64,000 nt of DNA from SZUA-368 sp028533045 (GTDB lineage: Bacteria; Spirochaetota; Spirochaetia; DSM-2461), in assembly GCA_050031985.1 (NCBI GenBank), contig JBNAIG010000035.1:248001-312000 (forward strand), written 5' to 3'. The notes under the pieces are model-generated. The model was not told where the DNA came from and did not search any database. It was given only the letters and a program-made list of their open reading frames with translations. Of this stretch, positions 9,898 through 18,130 are shown in pieces (position 1 is the first letter of the stretch; every line of letters starts with the position of its first letter). Position numbers and translations under genes: made by a program.

Positions 9898-10926
9898 TTG
9901 AAATATTTTATCTTAACCATGGCCATAATAGGCATAACAGGATGTCATTCAATCAGTCAGTCCTCACTCATGACTTACGAGCAAGCTCAATCGGCCTATC
10001 AAGGCTATCTCTTAGACCTGGCTGAATCATCTATAGCCCGGCTGGATCCTAAACTTCATAAAGAGGACAATACAGAGTACATTCAGTCCCTTCTGGACTC
10101 TGAAATAGGCGTTCTTATTATTCCGGCACAACCCGGTCCATGGACAACGGGCCCCCTTTTTATTAATCGGGATAACCTGACAATCCTTTTTGAACCGGAC
10201 GCCCGGTTAGAGGCGATAAAAGAGGGTTTTCAAGGACGAAACGACTGCCTCATAACTGTAAGGGACAGAAAGAATATTACCCTTAAGGGTTTTGGCGCCG
10301 GCGAGGGCCTCTATATGCGCAAAAAGGACTATTCCCATCTCCCCTACCCGGAAAGCGAATGGCGGCACTGTTTAAGCCTGCGCAGTACAGAGAAGATTAT
10401 TGTCGAAGGTCTTACCCTCTCCTCTTCCGGGGGCGACGGAATTTATCTGGGCCTTTCCAGATCAATGGGCTCCAACAATTACTGCCTGGATACGGTTATA
10501 CGCGACTGTCTGATAAGCGATAACAGACGGCAGGGCATCAGTGTGATCTCTGCCGAAAATCTCCTTATCCAGAATGTCACATGTCGGGACACCCGTGGAA
10601 CACTCCCCAAGGCGGGGATCGATTTTGAACCGAACAATCCTTCGGAAAGGCTGATTAATTGCCGGGTGATAGACTCGAACTTTATTTCTAACAGAGGACC
10701 GGGAATCCATATTTACCTCAAACAATTTGACGAGACAACACGGCCTCTGGACCTCTATTTCGAGGGGAATTATTGCCGGAAAAATCTTTTGGGTATTGGC
10801 ATAAATCTGACCCAACTCCAAAATAAGCCCCGCGGTTCTGTTACCTTTAAAGATAATGATTTTGGCCGAAGCCCCTTTAACAAGATTCCCCGTAATAAAT
10901 CACTGGAAATCATTGAGCTAAATTAA
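9898..10926 (+). CDS. Lipoprotein with right-handed parallel beta-helix (pectate-lyase-like fold)
   Basis: 342 residues. The TTG start at 9898 is supported by AAGGAGG about 8 nt upstream. The N-terminus ends in the lipobox GITGC (Cys16), so it is predicted to be a lipid-anchored envelope protein. From about residue 100 it shows beta-helix rungs with stacked short repeats: NITLKGFGAGEG, KIIVEGLTLSSSGGDGIYLG, RRQGISVISAENLLIQNVTC, GIDFEPNN. These match parallel beta-helix enzymes acting on polysaccharides. The DGIYLG and GIDFEPNN rungs carry acidic residues that could be catalytic. Substrate unknown; a carbohydrate lyase, epimerase or binding role is inferred from the fold and from the adjacent polysaccharide island. 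Confidence 0.65.
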   Translation: MKYFILTMAIIGITGCHSISQSSLMTYEQAQSAYQGYLLDLAESSIARLDPKLHKEDNTEYIQSLLDSEIGVLIIPAQPGPWTTGPLFINRDNLTILFEPDARLEAIKEGFQGRNDCLITVRDRKNITLKGFGAGEGLYMRKKDYSHLPYPESEWRHCLSLRSTEKIIVEGLTLSSSGGDGIYLGLSRSMGSNNYCLDTVIRDCLISDNRRQGISVISAENLLIQNVTCRDTRGTLPKAGIDFEPNNPSERLINCRVIDSNFISNRGPGIHIYLKQFDETTRPLDLYFEGNYCRKNLLGIGINLTQLQNKPRGSVTFKDNDFGRSPFNKIPRNKSLEIIELN

Positions 10927-10941
10927 AGACTCCCGCCCAGG

Positions 10942-12135
10942 TTACTCCAGAATAAGATTTACCAGTTCATCAAGATCCCGAATCTGCTTGTCACGAATCT
11001 TTTTTTCCCGATTTAAACCTTTCTTTGTAAGCTCACAATGCAATTCAGAATCATTTTGCAACCTTAATATACGCCCTTCCAACTCCTGAACAGAGTAAGG
11101 GTTAGCCCATAGGACAGCATCTCCCAAAAGTTCCGGTAAGGAATTTATGGGACTTGTGATAACAGGAGTCCCCTGCCTCATACATTCCAAAGGAGGATAG
11201 CCAAAACCCTCGTTTAGTGTGGGAAAAATAAAGGTATAGGCATTCTTATAGAGAGACGTCAGCTTTTCTATACTAAGATAATCGGCAACAATAAAATTCT
11301 CCCTAGCTTCATAAGCCTTGAGATATTTTGCCTTTCCCTTACCGGTTATTATGACTTTTTTATTTAATAGTCCTTTACCATAAAGATTTTCCAAAGCCTT
11401 AAGAGCCCGATAGGGATTCTTGGCCCAGCGGTTGCCGCAAATCAGCATAAAATAGCCCTCCTCATCCAATTCATATTCCTCAAGGACGGAATTATCCGGC
11501 TCGGTATCCCGAATTTCTGCGGGGGAGTAAAATGTACTGATTAAAGAAGGATTGAGTGTGGGATATTCGGAGAGTAAGGCATAATGGGAGTGCTCAGAAA
11601 CGGTAATTACATGGTAATTTTCTGCAGCATTGAGAAGTTGCAGAAAGTCGTTATGCCTCTTTCTTAAGTACGTTCTGGGGAAAAGACGTGTGATCCCGTA
11701 TTTGAGGATGGAACGGAGGGAATAAAAGAAAAGAGGTTCATACTTATCGCCAAGGAGCTCCAAGGGGCGTAAACCATGGATGGTAAATATAAATTTTACA
11801 TGGGAGGGAAATTTGAGGGACTTATATCTGAGAGGAAGGGCACTATAAAAAACATCTACCTTGAGTTTTTCGATAAAAGGCAAGAGTTCGGTTCCGGAAT
11901 CTTCAATGAAGTGTATTGTGATACCCTTTTCATCGGACAATCCCGACAATACCGGGTCCAGAGCTCTGCCCCTCAAAGCCAGTGCGGCGATTATGTTTCC
12001 CTCATTAAACTTGTCCAGTCGCTCAATTATCCTAAAATATACCCGTTTGGCATAGCTCCCTCCACCGCTGACAGGAGAGCTCCCCGTAGGCTGTGTTGAA
12101 ATAAGATCGTATAAAACGGTTGTTCTTTTTCCCAT
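10942..12135 (-). CDS. Glycosyltransferase, GT4-like
   Basis: 397 residues with a GT-B architecture. The N-terminal half carries an acceptor-side Rossmann region (GGGSYAKRVYFRIIERL). The C-terminal half has the nucleotide-sugar part, with YFMLICGNRWAKNPYRALKA, KVIITGKGKAKY and the GT4 signature FIFPTLNEGFGYPPLECM including the EX7E-type acidic pair. Probably adds a sugar during assembly of the exopolysaccharide or O-antigen in the cytoplasm. It is the last gene of a minus-strand run and starts 2 nt after the upstream GT2 stop codon, so it is likely translationally coupled. Donor and acceptor cannot be told from sequence. Confidence 0.85.
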   Translation of the reverse strand: MGKRTTVLYDLISTQPTGSSPVSGGGSYAKRVYFRIIERLDKFNEGNIIAALALRGRALDPVLSGLSDEKGITIHFIEDSGTELLPFIEKLKVDVFYSALPLRYKSLKFPSHVKFIFTIHGLRPLELLGDKYEPLFFYSLRSILKYGITRLFPRTYLRKRHNDFLQLLNAAENYHVITVSEHSHYALLSEYPTLNPSLISTFYSPAEIRDTEPDNSVLEEYELDEEGYFMLICGNRWAKNPYRALKALENLYGKGLLNKKVIITGKGKAKYLKAYEARENFIVADYLSIEKLTSLYKNAYTFIFPTLNEGFGYPPLECMRQGTPVITSPINSLPELLGDAVLWANPYSVQELEGRILRLQNDSELHCELTKKGLNREKKIRDKQIRDLDELVNLILE

Positions 12136-12137
12136 AA

Positions 12138-12977
12138 CTAATTGGCAATTTTTGCAGTAGGAAGGTCTTCTTCACGGCTTTTGGTGAGAGATCTTCTTAG
12201 ACATTTTTTGAAGCAGAAGGGCATATAGGAGTAAAAGATTCGTGCCAAAGGGAAAATAAAACGCCAAGCACCCAGGTTTAACCCTAATATAGCTTTACAC
12301 TGAACAAATGCCAGTTCCCTTTGACGCCTATGGTATTTGAAATTCTGATGCCAAAAGCTGTCCTTATAGACATAATGAACCCCAAGGACTTCCGGTATAT
12401 TGGCGAATTTCCACCCCTGTTTCCCTACGCTTATCCAAGTTCGCAGATCGGTTATGTTCTTCACATCCGCAATACCTCCCGCCGCAACAAGAGCCTCTTT
12501 ACGCAGTGCCACTTGAGTATGAGCAAAGGGAATGGCCTTTGACATAGTTTTCCTGATTGAGTCATGGTCGGTGGGCCACTTTCTTATGTATTTCTCATTC
12601 CGATTATGATCTTCCAAAACATACCAGGTCCCCACCAGGCCTACTCCCGGATTAGCATCCAGAAATTCAACCTGCTTTTCAATTCTTTCCGGATAACTTA
12701 CATCGTCAAAATCCTGACGTATAATATATTCCCCTTTAGCCTGGGCCAAAGCGTAATTAAGAGCCTTGGAAAAGCCCATTCGACCGTTCCTGATAACTCT
12801 GACACGGGGATCCTCTTTTTCTACTTTTTCGAGAAAAGGGGCAGTTCCATCGGTAGATCCATCGTCTACAATCAAAAATTCAAAATCGGTATAGGTCTGA
12901 TTAAGGATACTGGGAACGGCCCTGTCTATATAGGGCTCCCCGTTATAGACAGATGTTAATACGGTTACTCTGGGCAT
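12138..12977 (-). CDS. Glycosyltransferase family 2
   Basis: About 279 residues with the GT-A fold. The N-terminal VTVLTSVYNGEPYIDRAV and VDDGSTDGT (nucleotide binding) precede a QDFDDVSYPERIEKQVEF region, where the DxD-equivalent metal site is present as DFDD. The start at 12977 is preferred because AGGAG lies 7 nt before it; the ATG at 12983 would be only 1 nt from the ribosome site. Gene spacing of a few nucleotides on both sides indicates an operon with the two neighbouring glycosyltransferases. Specific donor unknown. Confidence 0.87.
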   Translation of the reverse strand: MPRVTVLTSVYNGEPYIDRAVPSILNQTYTDFEFLIVDDGSTDGTAPFLEKVEKEDPRVRVIRNGRMGFSKALNYALAQAKGEYIIRQDFDDVSYPERIEKQVEFLDANPGVGLVGTWYVLEDHNRNEKYIRKWPTDHDSIRKTMSKAIPFAHTQVALRKEALVAAGGIADVKNITDLRTWISVGKQGWKFANIPEVLGVHYVYKDSFWHQNFKYHRRQRELAFVQCKAILGLNLGAWRFIFPLARIFYSYMPFCFKKCLRRSLTKSREEDLPTAKIAN

Positions 12978-12987
12978 ATTCATTCTC

Positions 12988-14043
12988 CTATGATAGTACT
13001 TCTTCCATGGCGGTTTTGAACCGCAAAGGCAACTGATCTTCCTGTTTTAGATAGTGATTCCAGCCATTGCGGGTTATCCGGTCTCGTTCTTTTTTGTTGG
13101 AAAGATATTTTTTACAGGTTTCTACTAAATCCTCTCCATCCCATCGAACGGGAACATAGGTTTCGAAAGGAATAAAGATATCCGGCCATGTTTCAAGATG
13201 AGACATATCCGGTTTGATAAGCAAAGCGCCGCTCATAAGGGCTTCAAAATCCCTAAAGCATAGCTCACCCCAACCAAAAGGGCTGTAAATGATTTGAGAA
13301 TTGTAAATTTCCCTGTTGAACTGTTTTTGATTAACCTTTCCCGTTAGAACACCGTCCAAACTGTCCAATTTTTCCATATGAAGCCTGCGCTGATAGGTAA
13401 TGCTTTCCCGCGATTGGTATCCCAGGCGGGCGTTCATAGGATATTCACCCCTATTACGGGGTTCTTTTAAACGATTCTCCCTCATAAAAAGACGGGCCCC
13501 ATGAATACCTACCATCCTGGCAGCGGCGACACCAAAACGTTGACGATATTTATGGCGGGGAAATTCACCAATACCTACATTCCAGGAAAGGCGAAGTTTG
13601 GCAAAATCCTCATGGTTTAGAATAGGAGGTGTAACTTTCTCTTCCCCGTCTTCTATGGAATATTTTTTATGATAATAATCAGAATAGAGTTCGCCCCCAT
13701 AAAGTTCCCGGCCATAGATTCTTCTGTCCAGAAAAAGGGATTTATTAAAAAAAAAGTCAACATAGGGAAGGACTTCCGGACGATGGATTCCTCCCCCCGC
13801 ATTACCGTTAAAAAAAACGATCTTTTTGTATTTATTTCTAAGTTTTTCCAGAAGCTTAATATCTACAAAATCGGGTTTAAGAAAGTATCGGACCATGAAA
13901 AGAGTATCATTGCGATCTTTTTCAAGGCAGTATTTTGTAGAATCGGTATAGGTAATTTTGAGGCCCTTTCCATATTTAAGAAAAGGGCTCAAAGTATGAT
14001 ACAGAGAAATTCTGTCAAATAATGTTAGTATAGTTATGTGCAT
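12988..14043 (-). CDS. Putative glycosyltransferase, paralogue 1 of 3
   Basis: 351 residues from ATG 14043, chosen because paralogue 2 begins at the equivalent place (MEKITVLSIYDRISVYHTL versus MHITILTLFDRISLYHTL). A GTG at 14061 inside a hairpin loop is the alternative. The C-terminal half carries YSPFGWGELCFRDFEALM and KPDMSHLETWPDIF, a pattern like the donor-binding half of GT-B enzymes (exostosin/GT1-like). The middle has FFNGNAGGGIHRPEVLPYVD. Close relatives lie at 18812 and 24041 in the same island. Inferred to transfer a sugar in polysaccharide synthesis; I do not recognise an assigned family. Confidence 0.7.
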   Translation of the reverse strand: MHITILTLFDRISLYHTLSPFLKYGKGLKITYTDSTKYCLEKDRNDTLFMVRYFLKPDFVDIKLLEKLRNKYKKIVFFNGNAGGGIHRPEVLPYVDFFFNKSLFLDRRIYGRELYGGELYSDYYHKKYSIEDGEEKVTPPILNHEDFAKLRLSWNVGIGEFPRHKYRQRFGVAAARMVGIHGARLFMRENRLKEPRNRGEYPMNARLGYQSRESITYQRRLHMEKLDSLDGVLTGKVNQKQFNREIYNSQIIYSPFGWGELCFRDFEALMSGALLIKPDMSHLETWPDIFIPFETYVPVRWDGEDLVETCKKYLSNKKERDRITRNGWNHYLKQEDQLPLRFKTAMEEVLS

Positions 14044-14045
14044 CT

Positions 14046-14092
14046 TTGATAGTCCGACCACAACAATATAGGCGGACTATCAAGAAAATATA
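14046..14092 (-). promoter_or_regulatory. Predicted promoter and 5'-terminal stem-loop ahead of paralogue 1
   Basis: An 11-bp perfect inverted repeat (TTGATAGTCCG 14046-14056, CGGACTATCAA 14073-14083) encloses a 16-nt loop. On the minus strand a TATATT at 14092-14087 would start transcription at about 14081. The mRNA would then begin with this stem-loop, whose 3' arm ends 2 nt before the ATG at 14043. No Shine-Dalgarno sequence is seen. There is no T tract, so a plain terminator for the gene at 14128 is less likely. Confidence 0.5.
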
Positions 14093-14127
14093 AACATTTT
14101 GTTTATTTTTTGTTAAACTATGTAAAC

Positions 14128-14928
14128 TTAACTCTGAAATGCGAAGCTTTCCTTAAACCATTCAAGTATTTTTGTCACTCTTTTTCTAAAAAAGCCCTGA
14201 ATATTAACGGACACCCCCAGAATCTTTTCCTGAGTGGGAGGATCGGCAACAAATACACCGGTATAAACATACAGTCCCTCTTCGCAGGGGATAACAAGGT
14301 AGGCCATGATGTTTTCATCGGGCTTGGCAACAGTGAAAAACTTCATAACCGTAAGATTGGTTCTGTTGGTAGTTGTGAGCAAAGCCCCATCTGCGAATAA
14401 CTCACAGTGATAATCAAAATAGTTACCCCCAAAATTCACATCCTTCTGGTAAATAACCACATCGGCTACACCGGGGGCTGAATCGAACTGGAAGTCTTCT
14501 ATAGCCTTTTTATCTCCCGATTCTTCTACGGTAAAGGAATCTTCGATAAGAACCAGATCTTTTTTCCTTGAAGATGAGTAGTAACGAATCCCCTTTTGAG
14601 CTGACACATTGAGAAACTGATTCATAACCTGACGCAAAAAATCCGGGTCCGATGAGACTCCTTCTTCCAGAGGGATAAAATTGACAATTTCAACGGCCAT
14701 CCCCGGCTCCAGTTGACGGTAGATATTCTTCATTTTGGAAGCCAGGTAATGATCGGGTAACCAAATAAGTCCCTCTTCCGGAGAGGATTCACGATGGCAA
14801 TCACCTTCTTTTTCAATATGGGCAAAATCTTCACTTCCAAGCTTTACCGCCAATTCATTAAAAGTGGGAAGCCCATGAAGAGCCAAAGTAAATGCCAATA
14901 ATACCAATATAAAAGTTCGTTTAACCAT
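14128..14928 (-). CDS. Secreted protein of unknown function
   Basis: 266 residues. The N-terminus MVKRTFILVLLAFTLALHG is a Sec signal peptide. The rest is a soluble domain with no motif I can name with confidence; it faintly recalls a spirochaete domain-of-unknown-function family (possibly DUF6675, unverified). It begins inside the 3' end of the upstream glycosyltransferase (8-nt overlap) with its own GAGG/AGGA site. It is thus co-transcribed with polysaccharide genes although predicted to be exported. A periplasmic role linked to the surface glycan is an inference from position only. Confidence 0.6.
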   Translation of the reverse strand: MVKRTFILVLLAFTLALHGLPTFNELAVKLGSEDFAHIEKEGDCHRESSPEEGLIWLPDHYLASKMKNIYRQLEPGMAVEIVNFIPLEEGVSSDPDFLRQVMNQFLNVSAQKGIRYYSSSRKKDLVLIEDSFTVEESGDKKAIEDFQFDSAPGVADVVIYQKDVNFGGNYFDYHCELFADGALLTTTNRTNLTVMKFFTVAKPDENIMAYLVIPCEEGLYVYTGVFVADPPTQEKILGVSVNIQGFFRKRVTKILEWFKESFAFQS

Positions 14929-16054
14929 TCCTATTTACCTCTAATTCTAAAATTGTACTTATGTAACAATTAATAACAATGTTTTCGTCATATTTTTCTT
15001 CCGCTTTTTTCCGTGATGCGAAAGCCATTGAATCCCGTTCCTCTTCAGATAGATTGATAAAGTCCCGAAGAGCTTTCTTAAGAGCTTCCGTAGAACGGGG
15101 TTCTACCATATAACCATTTATACCGTGATCAACTGTCTCACGGCAACCGGGAGAATCGGTCGTAATAATCGGTCTTCCCAAGGCCATTCCTTCTAAAAGA
15201 GAACGGGGAGTTCCTTCCCTGTAAAATGAAGGGAGGACGACACAGTCCGCTCTTCTGAGTAGCTCGGAAACATTGTCAGACCAGGAAATCCATTCAATAA
15301 TTCCTTCTTTAACCCAACTATCCAATTCAGCTTGACTCACCGATGTTTTATTACCCGGGTCGACCTTTCCCAAGAGAAGGAATGATAATTGGGGAAACTC
15401 TTTTTTAAGAGATCGAGCCGCCTCTACATATTGCACGACCCCTTTCTCCTTAAGCAAACGGGCAGACATGATAAAAGAGAGTTCCGATCCTTTCCTCTTT
15501 TCCAAAGGAACGTGGGGAAATCGCTTTAAATCCACTCCTGAACCGGGAAGAATGGCTGTTTTATCCTTAGGAACAAGTCCCTTCGTCGTGAATAGCCCAT
15601 AGTCATCGGGATTCTGGAAAAAAACCTTATTTGCCCGGGATTGGCTAAAACGATAAAGGTTTTCGAGAATCAATCGAACCGGTCCTTTTTTGGCAAATAC
15701 AATACCCAAACCGGCTATATTATTAATAACCAAAGGTCGTTTCTTCTTTCCGATTAAGGACGCGGCGATGGTACCCCAGACATTAGGCTTAGTCGTAAAG
15801 TGTAAAACCACATCTACTTTTTCTTGAAGGTAGATTTCTTTTAGTTGCTTAACAAGCTTTAACTCACCAAGGGGGTTTATCCCCTTCCTGCTGATATCCA
15901 GGGGAATATGTCTTACAGGAAGTTGTGATGTATATTCGTCGGAAGGAGAAATAGCAATGACGTCATTTCCCTTTTCGACCAATGCTTCTATCAGATTTTT
16001 TCGAAAATTAAACAAACTCCATCCGGTATTGCTGATTAGGGCTATTTTTTTAAT
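14921..16054 (-). CDS. Glycosyltransferase, GT4, with an apparent ATT start codon
   Basis: GT-B enzyme of about 378 residues. The C-terminal half has FIMSARLLKEKGVVQYVEAA, FLLLGKVDPGN and VVLPSFYREGTPRSLLEGMA, the GT4 donor-site signature. The conserved N-terminus of such proteins, KKIALISNTGWSLFNFRKN, is encoded in frame up to ATT at 16054-16052. No ATG, GTG or TTG lies in this frame between the TGA upstream of it and a TTG at 16015, and that TTG would delete the first beta strand and glycine loop. AAGGA lies 7 nt before the ATT. Probable role: sugar transfer onto the lipid-linked glycan. First gene of the minus-strand run down to 10942. Confidence 0.8.
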   Translation of the reverse strand: MKKIALISNTGWSLFNFRKNLIEALVEKGNDVIAISPSDEYTSQLPVRHIPLDISRKGINPLGELKLVKQLKEIYLQEKVDVVLHFTTKPNVWGTIAASLIGKKKRPLVINNIAGLGIVFAKKGPVRLILENLYRFSQSRANKVFFQNPDDYGLFTTKGLVPKDKTAILPGSGVDLKRFPHVPLEKRKGSELSFIMSARLLKEKGVVQYVEAARSLKKEFPQLSFLLLGKVDPGNKTSVSQAELDSWVKEGIIEWISWSDNVSELLRRADCVVLPSFYREGTPRSLLEGMALGRPIITTDSPGCRETVDHGINGYMVEPRSTEALKKALRDFINLSEEERDSMAFASRKKAEEKYDENIVINCYISTILELEVNRNG

Positions 16055-16254
16055 AAGGCATTCCTTTTTACTCAGGATTATTCATTGTTGGAAAACCAAC
16101 TAATCCAATTATAACAAATAATAATTTATATGACCATTACTAATTTAACCAATCTTACAATAGATCAAAGTAACTCGTTTATAAAAGTGTTATATTTCGT
16201 TTATATGCTCTCATACACATCCATGATAATTTTCTATTAAATTATGATCAGGAT
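16055..16254. other. 200-bp divergent intergenic region
   Basis: AT-rich spacer between the ATT-start glycosyltransferase and the membrane-protein gene. On the minus strand it contains a TATAAT (about 16115-16110), followed by a small hairpin GTTGGTTTTCCAAC and then the glycosyltransferase ribosome site. No further gene seen. Confidence 0.5.
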
Positions 16255-16974
16255 GTGATTGAAATGATAGTAAAATCTAAAAACGTCGCTCGATTTCTCT
16301 TTTATACACTGGCCTTTCTATTCGTTGCCCATCTGGCTTCCATATTTGTGGAAGTAAAATATGGCACTGAAAGCTATATTTATTCAATGTTCTCCAAATG
16401 GGACTTTGGTACGGAAAAGAATTTCCCCACCTTCTTTTCTTCTATAAATCTTTTGGCCAGCGCTGTACTCCTAACAGTTATCGCTTATTTACACAGAGAA
16501 AAAAAAGAAGCCTACCATTCTTGGGCCGGTCTTGCATTGATTTTTTACTTTCTCTGTGCCGATGAGTTCATTTGTATCCATGAACATTTTTCCAAACCAA
16601 CGAGAGACTATTTGGGAACTGGTGGACTTCTCTATTTTGCCTGGATTATTCCTTATGCGGTACTAGTATTGACAGTTGGATTGGTGTATCTAAGATTTGT
16701 ACTTAATCTACCCCCAAAAACCAGAAACCGCTTCTTTCTTTGTGCCGGACTATTCCTTTTTGGAGCCATGGGACTCGAGATGATACAAGGGAATGAAGCT
16801 TTTATCCACGGCAATGCCAATAAGGAAACATTTCTCTTTTACTTAACCTATACCATTGAAGAACTACTGGAAATGTCCAGCATTATTATTTTTATCTCAA
16901 CCCTACTTGATTATATTGCTTTGAAGTTTGAATCATTCAATATTAGTATGGCAAAACTTGAATACCAACAATAA
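16255..16974 (+). CDS. Six-span integral membrane protein of unknown function
   Basis: 239 residues with about six hydrophobic segments (roughly residues 11-32, 60-80, 92-108, 124-150, 158-176, 190-216). Polar residues sit within or at the edges of the membrane: ADEFICIHEHF after segment 3, GLEMIQGNEAF after segment 5 and TIEELLEMSS in segment 6. This pattern of Asp/Glu/His suggests a metal or catalytic site rather than a simple spacer protein. I do not recognise a named family. The GTG at 16255 lies 6 nt after a TATGAT (16243-16248); the ATG at 16264 with AGGA upstream is the alternative start. It is divergent from the neighbouring glycosyltransferase operon. Confidence 0.6.
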   Translation: MIEMIVKSKNVARFLFYTLAFLFVAHLASIFVEVKYGTESYIYSMFSKWDFGTEKNFPTFFSSINLLASAVLLTVIAYLHREKKEAYHSWAGLALIFYFLCADEFICIHEHFSKPTRDYLGTGGLLYFAWIIPYAVLVLTVGLVYLRFVLNLPPKTRNRFFLCAGLFLFGAMGLEMIQGNEAFIHGNANKETFLFYLTYTIEELLEMSSIIIFISTLLDYIALKFESFNISMAKLEYQQ

Positions 16975-17013
16975 GCGCCTCACTCATTCATATACAAAAA
17001 GTTAGCAATATGC

Positions 17014-17026
17014 TATTATATTTGTG
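17014..17026 (+). promoter_or_regulatory. Putative leaderless promoter of the 17027 glycosyltransferase
   Basis: TATTAT at 17014-17019, with TATACA 17 nt upstream (16991-16996), ends 7 nt before the ATG at 17027. No Shine-Dalgarno sequence precedes the gene. Confidence 0.5.
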
Positions 17027-18130
17027 ATGAAAAAGCCTAAAATCGGTATCTTTACACGACCTATAGATCAAGGATATAGCGGTAGCGGTCACCACCTTTT
17101 GGAGATCGTTACACACCTCTTAAAGCAAAATAACGATGAGTTTGATATTCATCTTCTCCACTACGTCAAAAACGATAAACCGATTTATCAAGAGACGAAG
17201 GAACTAATCCTTCCCAGAAACCCGCTAAAGGCTTCCGCCATTCTTCGAAAACATAACTTTGACCTGCTCCATTATAGTCCTTTGACTCCTTACGCCCCTA
17301 TTTGGGGTGTAAAATCCAAAAAAGTAGGAACCATACACGGGGCGGAACCGGACCTCCTTCCCCATCTGTACCCGTTTAAAGCAAGGTTTCATTCACGAGT
17401 TACGAAACCCCTTCTCAGTAGACATATGGATCATATCTTTACCGTTTCAGAAACAAGCCGGAACTACTTTTCCAAGAATTATCATATTCCCAAAGAGAGA
17501 TTTTCCATATGCTACAATGCGGTCAACCCCAACTACAAAATCATAGACCAAGAAAAATGTGATGTTCGGGAAAGACTAAACACAGGGAAACGATTCATTC
17601 TTCATATAAGTAATTACGGCGAACGAAAGAATCCCTGGACGATGATGGATGCCTTTGCAGCCCTTCTAAAAGAACCGGGGTTTGATGATTATAAACTTGT
17701 CCTGGCCGGTAATCGCTGGGGTAATGAAGAGACAAAAGCCTATGCAGCTAAACTGAATATCTCAGAAAGAGTCGTTTTTCCGGGATTTATCTCGGAAGAG
17801 GACGCCGTAGGGCTTTTTAATTTAGCCGAACTGTTCCTCTTTCCCTCACTGGCCGAAGGGTACGGGATGCCTAACGTTGAAGCCATGGCTTGCGGTTGTC
17901 CCGTGATTACCAGTAATGTTTTTGCCCTGCCGGAAATTGTGGGTGATGCGGCTATGGTTCTTGATGATCCCCTGGATTCGGAAAGGCTTACAAAACTTAT
18001 GACTCAGGTTTTGGCAGATGAAAACAAAAAATCGGAGCTAATAGAAAAAGGCCTGAAAAGAGCGGCAAGTTTTTCCTGGGAAGAGAGTGCCGATACTATT
18101 CTGAAAGTTTACAGAAATTTGTTATCTTGA
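17027..18130 (+). CDS. Glycosyltransferase, GT4
   Basis: 367 residues, GT-B fold. The N-terminus KPKIGIFTRPIDQGYSGSGHH has the glycine-rich acceptor loop. GTIHGAEPDLLPH and HIFTVSETSRNYF follow the usual GT4 order, then FILHISNYGERKNP, KLVLAGNRWGNEETKAY and FLFPSLAEGYGMPNVEAMAC with the catalytic acidic pair. A GTG immediately precedes the ATG. It is the only plus-strand glycosyltransferase of the GT4 group here. Its 3' end overlaps the converging kinase gene by 22 nt, so the two mRNAs have complementary tails. Confidence 0.88.
   Translation: MKKPKIGIFTRPIDQGYSGSGHHLLEIVTHLLKQNNDEFDIHLLHYVKNDKPIYQETKELILPRNPLKASAILRKHNFDLLHYSPLTPYAPIWGVKSKKVGTIHGAEPDLLPHLYPFKARFHSRVTKPLLSRHMDHIFTVSETSRNYFSKNYHIPKERFSICYNAVNPNYKIIDQEKCDVRERLNTGKRFILHISNYGERKNPWTMMDAFAALLKEPGFDDYKLVLAGNRWGNEETKAYAAKLNISERVVFPGFISEEDAVGLFNLAELFLFPSLAEGYGMPNVEAMACGCPVITSNVFALPEIVGDAAMVLDDPLDSERLTKLMTQVLADENKKSELIEKGLKRAASFSWEESADTILKVYRNLLS

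Noticed and set aside
14046..14083. Simple rho-independent terminator for the gene at 14128
   Set aside because: The 16-nt loop, moderate GC and lack of a following T run on the minus strand argue against it; a 5' stem-loop reading was preferred.
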